DNA from: Microdochium bolleyi
Taxonomy: Eukaryota > Ascomycota > Sordariomycetes > Xylariales > Microdochiaceae
NCBI GenBank assembly: GCA_001566295.1
Contig: KQ964249.1
Span: 372,001 to 436,000, forward strand
Direction of reading: 5' to 3'
Length of the DNA: 64,000 nucleotides
Both the position numbers and the translations under genes were made by a program. Positions 10,841-22,000 of this stretch are shown piece after piece. Positions within the stretch are counted from its first letter, which is position 1; each line of letters starts with the position of its first letter. Under the pieces are notes generated by a model, which worked only from the letters and a program-made list of their open reading frames with translations, was not told the DNA's origin and did not search any database.

Positions 10841-12515
10841 GTTCACAAAAGAAAAGAAGAAAGGTACAGTAGGGTAGAGAAAGGATTGCAAGCGTACATG
10901 GCGATGCTATGCGCTGTGAGTTATGTTGGGGGCCTGATCTACCGGTATACAAGATCTGGGTAAAATTATAGACACGCGCAAGGAAGCGCCTCCCTTGTAT
11001 TTTTCCACGTTCACGTTACAGATACTCGCGTGCCCGTAGTTGATTTATTCTACTCACTTGGGAATGCACCGTCCATGCTTACTCATATACTCGTTTCCGT
11101 GAAGTCTTCCTCTCTTCACCCCCTCTGGTACAGTAAGGCAGGATTAGTTGGAGAAGGCTGGCTGTCCCCACGTGTCGCGCCCAGCAAATCTGTCCCTGTA
11201 CCCTGTTCCCGGTGTCCTGGTGAAAGGCTTCATGGCCCGACGTCGTCTGGCAAGCCGACTGAACCGAGACGAGAGCTGCCACTACGTGATTAAACTGCAC
11301 ATGTTAGATGCAAGTGCCGGCAGCTGACGGGCATGATGACCCCTGGAAGCTCGATCGGCAAACGAAGGAGTAATTAAGCTGTGTGTTTCGAGGGCCCATC
11401 TACCCTCGCTGCCCAAGCCAGGCAGTAGATCTGTGGGAGAACCCTTGCTGGCACAGGGACCCTGATCTGGACTGAATAGTGATGGGGGCCACGGGCCGGG
11501 CAGGTGTTGTGGGCCATGCGGGGTGGTTCCGCCTTAAGGCTACGCGTACCGAAGAACAATCGGGATGGGAGCGCCGTGCATGGTGATGGAGAGTGGATGG
11601 ATAGGGGGTGGATGGATGGATGGATGGATGGAAGGGCTGGGCGCCGTGCTGCCCCGGTGCCGGAAATTTGGTTAGCTGTCTCGTGGTTCGCGGCCCACGA
11701 GACTGGGCTATGAATAGGATGTGTCGATGAGCAATGCTGGCATAGCCACACGGGGGCGTAGACAGGCGGAAGAGGCTCTTGAGGCTCAAGCATGGAGGAG
11801 GTAGCTCTCGTCGGCGCGGCATGGAGTTTACTCGCCTCGAGGATACGCTTCGGGATTCGCTGGCACGCATGGCGGCAGCCCGGGTGGCGTCCCGGGGCTT
11901 GGTACTGGGCACGGCGAGTGATGGCGGGGACGGCACAATGCCGCGGTCGGCCTGCGTATAACTTACGTGCGCTGGGGTTGTTTGTCCACTGTTGCACTGT
12001 CCAGCGCAGAGTGAGTCCCGTTGCGCGCGGAGAAGGTTCCGTTGCGCGTTGCGCGGGGCAGGGCGGCGCACGGCAGAACAGTTGCCTCACGCAGGTACGG
12101 ATACGGGCTCCGCAGGCGGGCAGGCTGTGGACCGGGGACGGGCTGGGGGTTGGGTGGCAACTGGCCAGCTCAATAACGCTGCTTCCGCTCCCCAAGCCAT
12201 CATGCAAGTCCAAGCCTTGCCAGGGGCGTTTCGAGGTCCATGCACATGCTGCCGGGGGCGGTCAGGGCACCGAAAACCAGCTGAGCACTTTGATGCGTAT
12301 CCTAGGGTATCGAGGATGACTTATGGTGACGGAGACGGATGTATAAGAAAACATCTCACCACCCCGCGAGCATGTCCTTGTGCCAGGCTACGCCCCTCCG
12401 TCTTGAACAATGGCCACAACGTCGGGGGTCGCCTGAGCCAACTTCATCCTTCTTTCAGCACTTGTCCTGGCATCACTATTATCACGCTTATAAGCCGTGC
12501 TCCTGTCGAATCACA
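10841..12515. other. intergenic, carries a GGAT microsatellite
   Basis: 1.7 kb between iml2 and the HET gene. A 279-codon minus-strand frame (11374-12213) runs through the microsatellite and translates to Pro/His/Ser-rich sequence without a domain, so I do not call it. The segment 12330-12515 is the probable HET promoter and leader. Confidence 0.5.
11609..11633 (+). repeat. (GGAT)n microsatellite
   Basis: About six copies of the tetranucleotide GGAT in an otherwise unique G-rich stretch; a degenerate copy (GGATGGATAG) lies just upstream. Confidence 0.9.
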
Positions 12516-13724
12516 ATGACCACGACCCGCAGCATCGCTGCGGCATGCCTGGTGGCCATTGGACTCGGCGTCTATTACTTCCTCTGCTGCCAGACAAGTC
12601 CACAATCCCCGGTTCCATACCATCGTCACCGGCCTCTTCCCGATTCCAGTCGATATGTCCGGCTACTGAGATGGCGTGGCAGACGTCGCCACAACGCCCA
12701 TCCACTCCAAGTGTTTACCACAAAGGCCGTGCCACTCTCTTCCCTCAACCACCACGACTACACGGCCCTGTCATACACCTGGGAAAAGCGCCCCGGCCCT
12801 GCCAGTGGGCAGCCTCGATCACAACACATATACCTAGACGGAAATATACTACCAGTGCAAGAGAACCTCTGGGACTTCATAACCTCCAGTCCCGGCAAAC
12901 AGCTATTGGAGCAGCACGGTCTCTGGTTCATCGACGCACTCTGTATCGACCAAGCCTCAGACACGGAGAAGGAGAACCAGGTACGCCTGATGCCAGAGAT
13001 ATTTGACAAGGCCAGCAAAACCATAGTCTGGCTCGGCATGGACGACCTCTCCCACATAGCTAGAGCCGCTCAACTTGTGCGGCGGACTTTCTGTAACACG
13101 TTCCGGCCTTGTTCACACAGACTGAGATCCTGCATGCTGCAGCGCCTGGCCCGCAGCCACTACTGGACACGGCTGTTCGTAATCCCCGAGCTGATACTAG
13201 CTGGCAACATTGTACTCTGCATCGACAACACAACCATCGAATGGAACACGTTCGAGCGACTGGTTGGCGCAGAGTGGAAGAGAAAACAGGATAATGTTGT
13301 GTTCAAGCCCTTTGACCAGATGGCCCGCATACTGGACATCAAGAGGTTCTGGGATGAAAACCGGAAACATCTTCACAGCGCCAGACACCGGGGGCGGTCG
13401 GGCCTGCTGCTCTGCGATGCCATGCAGATCTTCTCCAAGCTCAACTGCAAGGACGACAGGGACCGGGTCTACGCCCTCCTGCCCATCGTTCGGGAGTGTC
13501 CGATCCGCATCGACTACAGCCCGTCGCGGACAAAACTTCGGCTCTTTAGAGACGTGGTGCGCCACGGCCTTGCGGAGCTGCAAGAGAGCGGGAGGAGCGA
13601 GGGGGCCGTCCGCCAGGCCGCAGAATTCCTGTCTTCATCGTGGAGACCGCGGCTTAGTGGCTTTGATCAGTCCCAAGCTGCGGATTATGTTCGAGAGATT
13701 CTGGCTATTCAGTACCCGCAATAG
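12516..13724 (+). CDS. HET-domain protein with N-terminal membrane anchor
   Basis: Single exon, 402 residues from the Met of MTTTRSIAAACLVAIG. A longer in-frame ATG at 12339 exists, but its 59 extra residues look like leader. Residues 8-27 form a hydrophobic helix (AAACLVAIGLGVYYFLCC), predicting a membrane-anchored protein. The HET (heterokaryon incompatibility) domain follows: YTALSYTWEKR, IYLDGNILPVQENLWDFI, LWFIDALCIDQ, and IFDKASKTIVWLG. Downstream blocks also fit (HYWTRLFVIPELILAG, CKDDRDRVYALL). HET proteins take part in non-self recognition in Pezizomycotina. No NACHT, ankyrin or WD partner domain is fused, and the C-terminus is short. Its gene-poor setting fits an accessory locus. 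Confidence 0.88.
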   Translation: MTTTRSIAAACLVAIGLGVYYFLCCQTSPQSPVPYHRHRPLPDSSRYVRLLRWRGRRRHNAHPLQVFTTKAVPLSSLNHHDYTALSYTWEKRPGPASGQPRSQHIYLDGNILPVQENLWDFITSSPGKQLLEQHGLWFIDALCIDQASDTEKENQVRLMPEIFDKASKTIVWLGMDDLSHIARAAQLVRRTFCNTFRPCSHRLRSCMLQRLARSHYWTRLFVIPELILAGNIVLCIDNTTIEWNTFERLVGAEWKRKQDNVVFKPFDQMARILDIKRFWDENRKHLHSARHRGRSGLLLCDAMQIFSKLNCKDDRDRVYALLPIVRECPIRIDYSPSRTKLRLFRDVVRHGLAELQESGRSEGAVRQAAEFLSSSWRPRLSGFDQSQAADYVREILAIQYPQ

Positions 13725-14071
13725 GCTTCCCCAACCTGGTGCTGGAGTTCACGGAGGGGTACAGATCAGAGCTTTGTTTGATTTGGCTGATGACGACAAG
13801 CAAGTCTTTGTGCAAACACGTCAAAACAGTCAGTGCAGTGCAGAGTTGCAGCTCCAAAGCTTGATTTCAGAATTGGGGAATTATTGATGATACATGAAAC
13901 TCGGGAACAAGCTCCAACATAACGGCACGATTGGCGCCGCCACTTTACTATTTCCTTCTTTTATCTTTGCTTCATTATCTGTACAGCGATACAAGTAGAA
14001 TCCAAAAACGTATGTCGACGACAGCTTTCTGGCATGAAAAAGTGTTGTGCCCCTATCTTCCACATGTTTTC
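13725..14071. other. intergenic between convergent genes
   Basis: A 347-base spacer between the HET gene and the minus-strand secreted-protein gene. It is A/T-rich around 13930-14060 and probably holds both 3' untranslated regions. Confidence 0.5.
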
Positions 14072-14752
14072 TTAATTAATATCAGCTTCAGGGCGCGTGT
14101 TTGAATCACAGATCGACAAGAACTGTAGCCTCCGCTCCTCGTGCATCTCGTCCGCGCTCCGTTTGTCCTTCTTCCCACTCCCTTCTTCAGTCGAGTGGTA
14201 GCACGTGATGGCAAACGTCCGCTGCCCGGACTTGACGTGCGTGCACCTCTCGTCGGGCGGGAACAGGCCCAGGATGCCGTTGAGCGCGAACGTGGGGACG
14301 TCGTAGCAGCTCGCTTCGTGGGGGTTGCGCTTCCGCAGCGCGCCGTCTGGGTGCTCCTCCTCGTAGCCCCTGCCGCCGGCCTCGTCCTCGTTCTTGGACA
14401 GGTAGCTGATCTCGTACGTCGGGTCCGAGTCGACGGCCATATTGGCCTTGGCCTTGCGGTCAAAGGTGAAGTCGTGGTCGATGCGGCCGTTCTTGCCGAC
14501 CCCCGTTGGGGGTTTGGCGACACGCTGGTGCTCTGGGGTCGCGCGCTCGAGGAGCTGCCGCGCTGCGGCGTCGCCCCGGTTCCCGTCGCGGAGGTTGTGT
14601 CTGTTGTTGTTGTTCAGGCGGCCGCGCGGGATGTAGTGGTCCTGATCTCGCGGCACTTTGCTGGGGTCGCTACCCTTCCAGGGCACGGCTGTGACGGACG
14701 GGATGATGAGGGCCAGGGCTGTCATGGCCAGGGTGGCTGTGTCCAGCCGCAT
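14072..14752 (-). CDS. secreted protein of unknown function with Kex2-like sites
   Basis: Single exon, 226 residues. The N-terminus MRLDTATLAMTALALIIPS followed by VTAVPW is a clear signal peptide with likely cleavage after TA at residue 22. The mature part is hydrophilic and Asn/Arg/Asp-rich to about residue 140. A dibasic site RKR (140-142) follows, then a domain with four Cys (149, 170, 184, 215) and the hydrophobic stretch FALNGILGLFPP; a second KR lies at 197-198. Cleavage at these two sites would release a core of about 55 residues with three of the four Cys. I do not recognise a family. The small secreted form and its place in a gene-poor region fit an effector-like or secreted signalling protein, which is inference. 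Confidence 0.72.
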   Translation of the reverse strand: MRLDTATLAMTALALIIPSVTAVPWKGSDPSKVPRDQDHYIPRGRLNNNNRHNLRDGNRGDAAARQLLERATPEHQRVAKPPTGVGKNGRIDHDFTFDRKAKANMAVDSDPTYEISYLSKNEDEAGGRGYEEEHPDGALRKRNPHEASCYDVPTFALNGILGLFPPDERCTHVKSGQRTFAITCYHSTEEGSGKKDKRSADEMHEERRLQFLSICDSNTRPEADIN

Positions 14753-17605
14753 CTTGAGAGGCGTGGGCAGTACAAGGCAAGGCTTGATTGAGGTATCAGT
14801 TGCGTATGTAGTTGTGACGAGACTTTCTTTTGGTCAAAGAGCGATGTTCTTTGGCGAGTGTGATGGTCGAATCCTGCGAGCTCGGTTGAACGAAACGAGG
14901 TTCGAGGGGCTCGGCGGAAGAAAAGCAGGGCCAAGAACTCGACTCAAGAGCTCTGGCAGAAGTCATAATGGCGAATCCAGGCGCCGAGGGGGTGCTTGTG
15001 GCACTTCCTAGTCCAAGCCTCTCCATCACGGGCACGCCGGTGTCCTCCCCTCTGTGGTCACGCTTGAGTAAGGGCTCTCGCATCTAGGCCTTTGATGCCG
15101 CAGGGAGTGATCGCTCCGCACTTACTAGCGATCTGAGACAAAATCTAGATTTAACCTCCGAGGCCTACTCAGGACAGATTAGGACAAGGGTTCGTCCGAA
15201 GCAGATATTCTGTGGGCTCTCGTGCGGCAATGGCCGCGGGCAAGTGGCCAGCCTGAGGGACCGGGCTCAAGCCACTCGGTTTCACGAGTACCAAGACCGC
15301 CTCAAGATTCAAGCTCTTTCCGCCCTATGCCCGTTCCGTCTTCAATGTAGTCACTTTTGGACAGCACACTACCATATTAGGTTCTCTGACGATGATATTT
15401 GCAGGTCTGGATGGGGAACTAGTGACATCGAATTCGCCGACGATGGGGCCCGCCCTTGCCCCTTCCGGCGGGCTCATGGTGGAATGCGGCTGGCTTCTGG
15501 CCTTCTGACTCGCGGATCGTGCAGGCAGGTGGGGCCGCTTTGGCTCCCGCACTCGCCGCACTGCCTGTTTCGGGAGCGAGTCCCACTTTTAGACTTCGGC
15601 AACTCCTTGTGTAAGTCACAATCTGATTGTGATGGGGCTGTCGTCATGCTTATTCCCGGATCATGCAGTGTAAGGGACAACCAGGTTGAGCCGGTGGAAG
15701 TGAACGACTTTGAGGATACATGATTCAATAGCTTAGCACTGAGGGAAGAACAATGTGGTGTTGCTAACCACCAGCACCTCGAACGACCAATTTCGGGGAC
15801 GGTTTCAGGCGCGGTGTGAGACAACATCTACAGCCAGAGGTCTCGGCAGTGCTGCAGAATGAGTGAGCTGCTTAGTAGGAGATACGGCAGCGGATCTGCT
15901 GTTCATATTTAATAATCGTCGAAAAGGCCATAGTCGGCCACAAGAGACCACAAGACACCGCTACGACCTGACTGACTTCTAATGGCGGGGCAACGGCTTC
16001 AATAGAGATGCAATTGAGCACTACATCATAGACCACCTCTTGAGCGCGGAGGCCGGCCGTGACCACCCTCAAAAGTCACCTGTGATCCAGGGTATCTGCC
16101 GAAACCATCAGGACGAGTCTAAAAGCGCAAGGCTACGTCACTTGGCTCGTCCTCTACCGCCGACTATGAGGGACGCGATCGTACCACTGCCTGGAGAGCC
16201 AGGCCGAGCAGCACAAGACAGCCGCAGCACAGCAGCTCAAGGACGTGTTCACGGGCTCCAAGTGTATCGAATCAGGTAGCAAAGAATTGGGGTGTCTCTA
16301 ATGAAAGCAGGCTGGAACTCCTCTGGACGACTTCACAGAACAATCTTGCAGCCCCTTTTCTGCCACCCCTCGTGCATATACTGTGGATACTAAAGAGAGG
16401 CTGCGGACTCCATGAAAAGCAGTCTTTCTAAGACACATGATCGAGTTTAAGTCTCCTCCTCCGCGAGCACACTCACATTAGCCTTTCTCTACCCGAGCTC
16501 ATCCGTCATCGCGCTCCAAACAATCAGCTACCCCAGCAATCACGGAGCGCACAACCAAACTCTTCCTTAGACAACACGCTTCGTCCACACCAACCCCTCT
16601 TCGGCACCTTTCGTCATAACAGAGTACCGCCAATAGTGACGTCGAAACGGCCCCTTGGTCACAGTAGTTTCCTCTACCCTACCCGCGTACATATCGGCCA
16701 GGAGAAGGCCACTGCACATGATGGCACGAACCAACGCCTGAGCGCGTGCAGTGTCTTCGAGCGCCAACTAGCATGCACCCCGCCGTATCAAGCTTCTGAT
16801 TTTGGCCAAGAGGCTGTCACGCCCTCCATATCGTTCCTCCGCTCGGAAAGGGCCGGCGTCTTGGCGTGATCTGGTCGCACGCGTGGGTCCTCGCCCGGAC
16901 GCAGAGGACATGGCTCGCGGCCATGGCTTCGGCGGGATGATGCCGGCGTGAGAGATATTGCTCCACCGCTTTGTTATGGAAGGGGGGAGCTTGAGTGTGC
17001 CTGTATGGGTGAGAGTGGTGGCTGATTGTGAATGTTGGGGATATCTCAGCGGCTTGCGAGCCTTTGCTTGTAAACATGGTCGTTGCTCAGGGTGCATAGG
17101 AGAGATGCAGAAGGATACGATCCGAGCTACCGATTCGGTCTCCACGCAGTGATACACGAGCAAACGGTTGCCTCCTGAATACTGCCCAGCTTGCTATTGC
17201 TGATCCTGTGGAGTGCTGAGGGTGAACTGGGATCTTGTTGGTGCTGATGGCATGATTACCATTTGCATTACTAGGCTGTACGTGCACAGGTATGATATAG
17301 GCTGGCTGTTCTTCCTTGCTTGACAGGAGATTCCGTCAAAGAAGTTCAGAGGTTCAGACGTCGAGATGCTTAGACGTTCAGAGGCAAACAGGATTATTCG
17401 GTTATCTGCGAGAGTATGCCGGATGAAAGGAAAATCGATGACGTTGTTGTCCAGGATATCTGTTGTTTAAAGACTGAATACAAACCCAAGAAGAAGAAAC
17501 GAGAAACAAAAGAAGGTCTAACCCCTAATTAACACAGCTCCCATCAAACCACAACCACGATGGTGCTCTTACACACTCCCCCTTGCTCCAGTGTGTGACT
17601 GTTCA
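14753..17605. other. gene-poor region
   Basis: 2.85 kb without a supportable gene. Several medium open frames overlap on both strands at 15244-15827, none with a recognisable motif. At about 16170-16280 a plus-strand frame reads CLESQAEQHKTAAAQQLKDV, which has coding-like composition but is flanked by stops and could be a relic. The segment 17450-17605 is A-rich and probably 3' untranslated sequence of the next gene. Confidence 0.45.
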
Positions 17606-19028
17606 CTAGCGGTACGAGCCGGCAGGCGAAATCTGCTCGGCCTGCTCCTTCCTCCTGCGCTCCTCGTCGCTCACGCCGGCGCGGCTGCTGCTGTTCTTCT
17701 TCTTGCGCATGACGCCGACGGCCTTGGCGCCCGCGTAGGCGACGAACAGCACAGCCGCGACGACGCTGTACGCGATGACGAACGAGTTGCGCGCGTTGGC
17801 GAGCTGCAGGCCCAGGCCGCCGTTGACGACACCGAGCAGCATCAGGATGCGGCCGTACCAGATGTGCACGTGGCTGATGGCGCCGCGGCCGCCGTTCTTG
17901 CGGAAGTGCAGGTGGTGCGCGACGCCGAGGAGGGGCTGGATGCCGAAGAGCGCGACGACAACCGTGCCGAGGAGGGTGTGTGTCGCGGCGAAGCCCTGTT
18001 TTCAGTTTCAAGGGTCAGCGGGAGATCTGAGGAAAAAAGCGTGGAGGAAGATTTGGGTAAGGGGCAAGAGAAACATACCACAGTGTCCCTGGAGACGATG
18101 ACACCGAGACCGAAGCCAGCCCACATGAGCAGGAACGCGATCATCTGGACGCCGCCGTGGAGGAACATGTTACCAATGAGGGGCATGAGGAGGGAGCCAA
18201 GCGGGTAAAGGACGACCATGACGAGGGCCATGATGATGCCGTGGGCCATGATCAGGCGCGCCGTGTCGCCACCGCTCTGGACCTGGGTGACGCCGTTGCC
18301 GCTGCCGGGAGCAGGGCCAGTCGAGACGCCACCGCCGCTTCCGGTACCGCTGCCGCTGCCACTGCCACTGCCGCCGGAGGACACGTAAGGGTTCGCGTTG
18401 GTCGCGATGCTCGCGCGGGTGAGGTCGAACTGCCACGAGGCGTGCGAGTCGTGCTGGTCGATGGCGGCGCTGGTGCTCGTCGGGTTGCTGGGCGCAGCGC
18501 CGACCATGTACGCGCCGATGTAGCTCGCGGCGTTGCTGGCGAGGCTCATCGAGCCGCCGCCCCAGCGGTGGCAGTTTGAGCAGGCAAAGTTGGCGACCAT
18601 GGTCTGGCCGTCGGCGCTGACGCCGCTGCCGGCGAGCAGGCGAATTTGGACACTCGAGTCGGGCTGCGGCATGACGTGCCCGCGGCCGGCGCGCGGGGAC
18701 ACGGTGACGTTGCCCCGGCCGTCGGCGTACATGACGAAGATGTTGGCGCCGGCCATGCGGGTGCCCTGGCCCATGGCGACCCAGGAGTAGCGCGTTGAGG
18801 CACGCATCTGGTAGTAGATGTCGCCCTGGCCCGAGGAGGCGGACGACGAGGGCACAGCGACCTGGTAGCACAGGTCCGTCTCGATGCAGTTGGAGATGGG
18901 CTCGGCGGAGGCGAGGGTGCTGAATGTGGCAACGGCGGCTGTAAGGAGGAATCTACGATTAGCATCGGTGCGAGGCTGTTGGGGTCTGAGGACTTACACA
19001 ATGCCGCGGTAGCTATTTTCCACATCAT
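17606..19028 (-). CDS. secreted cytochrome-domain (DOMON/CDH-type) plus cytochrome b561 protein
   Basis: Three minus-strand exons, 18998-19028, 18079-18938 and 17606-17995, giving 426 residues. Intron 1 (GTAAGT to TTACAG, with a TGCTAATC branch site) splits the signal peptide, which reads MMWKIATAALSAVATFSTLA then SAEP. Intron 2 starts GTATGT. Residues of about 28-200 form a CDH-type cytochrome/DOMON beta domain with CIETDLCYQV, YSWVAMGQGTRMAGANIFV (candidate heme Met) and CSNCHRWGGGSMSL. A Gly/Ser linker (SGGSGSGSGSGTGSGGG) follows. Then come about five helices of a b561 core with spaced His: IMAHGIIMAL, LHGGVQMIAF, FAATHTLLG, VAHHLHF and ISHVHIWYGRIL. The tail is basic and cytosolic. Such proteins are proposed to move electrons across the plasma membrane, for example to iron or to extracellular oxidases; the substrate is unknown. 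Confidence 0.88.
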
Positions 19029-22000
19029 GGCTATTGTTGTTGGACCAAGTCGCTTGCGAATTGGCGGTAATGGGGTGATGTTAGACGGCAGTGGACCACA
19101 CCAGGCTCAACGGAGGGACGCCGCGTGGGATATAGCCCGAGTGCTCAAGCAAGTGTCTCGTTTGTAATGCCTTCGTAATAGAGGGCCAAGGGTTGCCGAG
19201 GGTTTCGCAGATCGGCTTGTGCAGATCCCCAGGAATGCGTGTCTCACTTGGGAGTCGTCCGTCCACAGAGAGCTGTGTCACAATGCGCGAGTGCGGCACA
19301 ATGGGCGAGCCCAGGCTTTTGCTCAGCGCTGTGAGAGTGGTGTCTAGTGCGACTCTCTTGGTGCTAGGGCGCAGCAGGTAAGAACCCAATCTTGTCGGTG
19401 ACGCGCACTAATCAGAGGTGGGACTTGGTGCCGGAACGTGTCAGTGCCGGGTCGCTTTGCCACGTGGATATCGTAAACGTGTCTGAATAGCAGAGAAGGC
19501 GGGCGAGTTAGCTGTCGATATATCCAGCCCGTCTCTTGTGGCGTGGGGGGGCCTGGCCCTTCTTGTATCTGATGAGATGGGATGAGGGCACACAGGCGGG
19601 CGCGGGGGAGAAGGCGAAGGGTTCCCCCAGTCACGACTTACACGAGGCGGCTGCTGGGGAGCTCCTGGGATTGGGTTGGCGCCAGGGGTGGCGTAGGACC
19701 AGGGACTTGGGCGCTGATCCGTGGGTGGTTGTCGCAGCCAAGGGGCACGGAGTAATCACTCGTCAGAAGGGCTGAGCTGTCGCGCCTGCTGTTTTCTCGA
19801 TGGGCGATGTGTGTTTCTTTTCCTTGCTGTAAGCAATGAGTTATCGAGCGCTGTCTGCCGTAGGGAAGATGGGCTCTTTGTATCTGCCCAAGAATGTTGA
19901 GGAGCGGATGGGCTAAAATACCACTTCAAGTCACCAATCTGTCTCGAGGGATGATATGCCCGTTTCGGCAAAGGAGAATAGCAAGCATCCACCGGCCTAC
20001 TAGTCTACTCCGTCCCCCGTCTGACAGCGCGAGAGAACGCTGGAGCTGCTGCGGCGACCTGTTGCCAAGCCCGCAGCCTCACACGACAACTCTGCTTGCT
20101 TACGACGCTCCTGGGAGTCAATTGGCTGCTCTGTCGGCCATGACAGCAGAGCCCCCCGTGCACAGCAGCAAGCAGCACCGACGTAGCCATGACTCTGCTC
20201 CCTGCCCTGGTGTGAGCGAGCCAAGAAACACCAAGAAACTCCAAGAAAGCCCCAGGGATGCCCAGCGGGACGGATGTGAAACGGCGCAACAAGGACTGGC
20301 GGAGCAGAAGGCAATGGTGGGCACTGATTGATGGGAGCGCATAGAGAGATCCCGGATCCTGGGACCGAGAGTCTCTGCACAGGCTCGCATAGGGTGCATT
20401 GCACAGCCCCCCAGGCCGCGCCCAGAACTCTGTTTGGACATTGATCGTGACAGAAGGCCGCCATTACTAATGTGCTCCATTAAGCGGACCTGGCCCCGGA
20501 TGTGTCTGGTCTGTGTCTGTTGTGCCTGGCAGGTCCAGATTCACCGACGGGGCCTCGTCTGGGGTGCAAGCACAGGGGTCCCTTCCAAGTGCCGAACCGT
20601 TAATTACGGGAACGCCGCCCAGGATATGCGTGCAGAGGGCGAAGTTACCTAATGTTTACTGTTGAGTTTTGGACAAACACGAACAGCTACTCCGTGGAAA
20701 TCTGTTAGAAGCGACGCGAGATGCCAATCCCAGCACGCCGCGGTCATCTAATCTCTTCGGCCCCGAGACACTGCGGAACGGAGGCGGCTCAAGCAGGACG
20801 CGGCCCAGCTGCGTGTGTGGTTTCAGCCTCTCCGGCCCAGCCCTCCATCTGCAAGCTATGGGGGGTGGGATAAACTGTAAGGCTGATGCGACAAATTTAG
20901 CTCCCTAGGACACCAACCATGTACGGCCCAATGGTCGAGCTACGCAGAGTGATTAATGCGGTCCCTGGTTGGCCGGGGATGATGATGGCACATGTTTGTT
21001 CTGCTCACGATGCAGAAGGACTACAGACACCGCCCACGTCACGAGAGCCTCGAGCATACCTACCTTGACGGCTGAGGGAAGCACTGCCATACACAGCCGT
21101 CCACGAATCAGTATTCCTCAAACTGGTGCGTCTAAAAGCTGTCTGCCCTTAACCCGCGGAGATGCAACGCCAGCAACGCCAGCAACATCAAAACGTTAAC
21201 GAAAGCATCAATCCCATCTACTCCGTAACAATAAACGAGATTGTCAACTGCAGTCTCGAGTCAGCGTCTGCAAGATCTCAATCTTTCCACAGCAGGGCTG
21301 AGATGAGAGAGCGCATCTCCGAAGGGACCCCGTGAAGCTTAACAAAGAGAGGGACGCGTAATCCGTGACAGCCCCGCGCGAGGCTTGTGTCTTGGCATGT
21401 GCCCTGGGAATGCGACTCTGTATCACCCATGGCGGCGCCGGCAACAACAGCGACTCCAGTTCGCGTTGGAATCTCCGCCGTGAAGACACCCTTGCTGCGG
21501 ATGGAGACAACAGAGTTTCCGCCAAGAGGGTGCAGAAGGTGGACGTCATTTTGCGCAGTTGCTGTGTGCCCCGTGTGCCCGGCAAGCGTGCCGGGAGCGC
21601 GGGTGCAACTTCTAGTTCCGGCATCCCCAACGCTATTACCGATGGCCCGTGGGCCGCACTGGGTTATGGTACGGTTATTTGCTGGGATCTGGTGGCTTTG
21701 TAGACTGTACTAGCAAATTTTGGTCTCGAGGATAACAGACTGCGGTTGTTGCTTGCAGATGAGCAGTCGTGGCCGGCAGCGAGCGTGCATGAAGTCGAAT
21801 GGTTATTTGGCTGACCGCAACGAGCCCGGCTCATTTGCAGAAAGGAGATGGGATCGCCATTCCTCCATCTCTGGGCCGCGTCTGACGAGATCCGTCACGC
21901 ACACTTGCACGCTCACGTTCGCTGGAGCCATGTGTCAGCGCCGCAGATCTCGCAAGCCCAGCATGCACTCCCAAGTTGAACCCGTCCAACAAAGGACTCC

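Noticed and set aside
11374..12213. 279-codon open frame on the minus strand
   Set aside because: Pro/His/Ser/Thr-rich translation that runs through the GGAT microsatellite; no motif, no splice support.
12339..12515. upstream in-frame ATG of the HET gene
   Set aside because: The extra 59 residues are His/Pro-rich and would bury the hydrophobic anchor; the ATG at 12516 gives a natural N-terminus.
16040..16400. coding-like fragment with CLESQAEQHKTAAAQQLKDV
   Set aside because: Short, flanked by stops, no start or splice sites and no recognised family; kept only as a remark in the intergenic entry.
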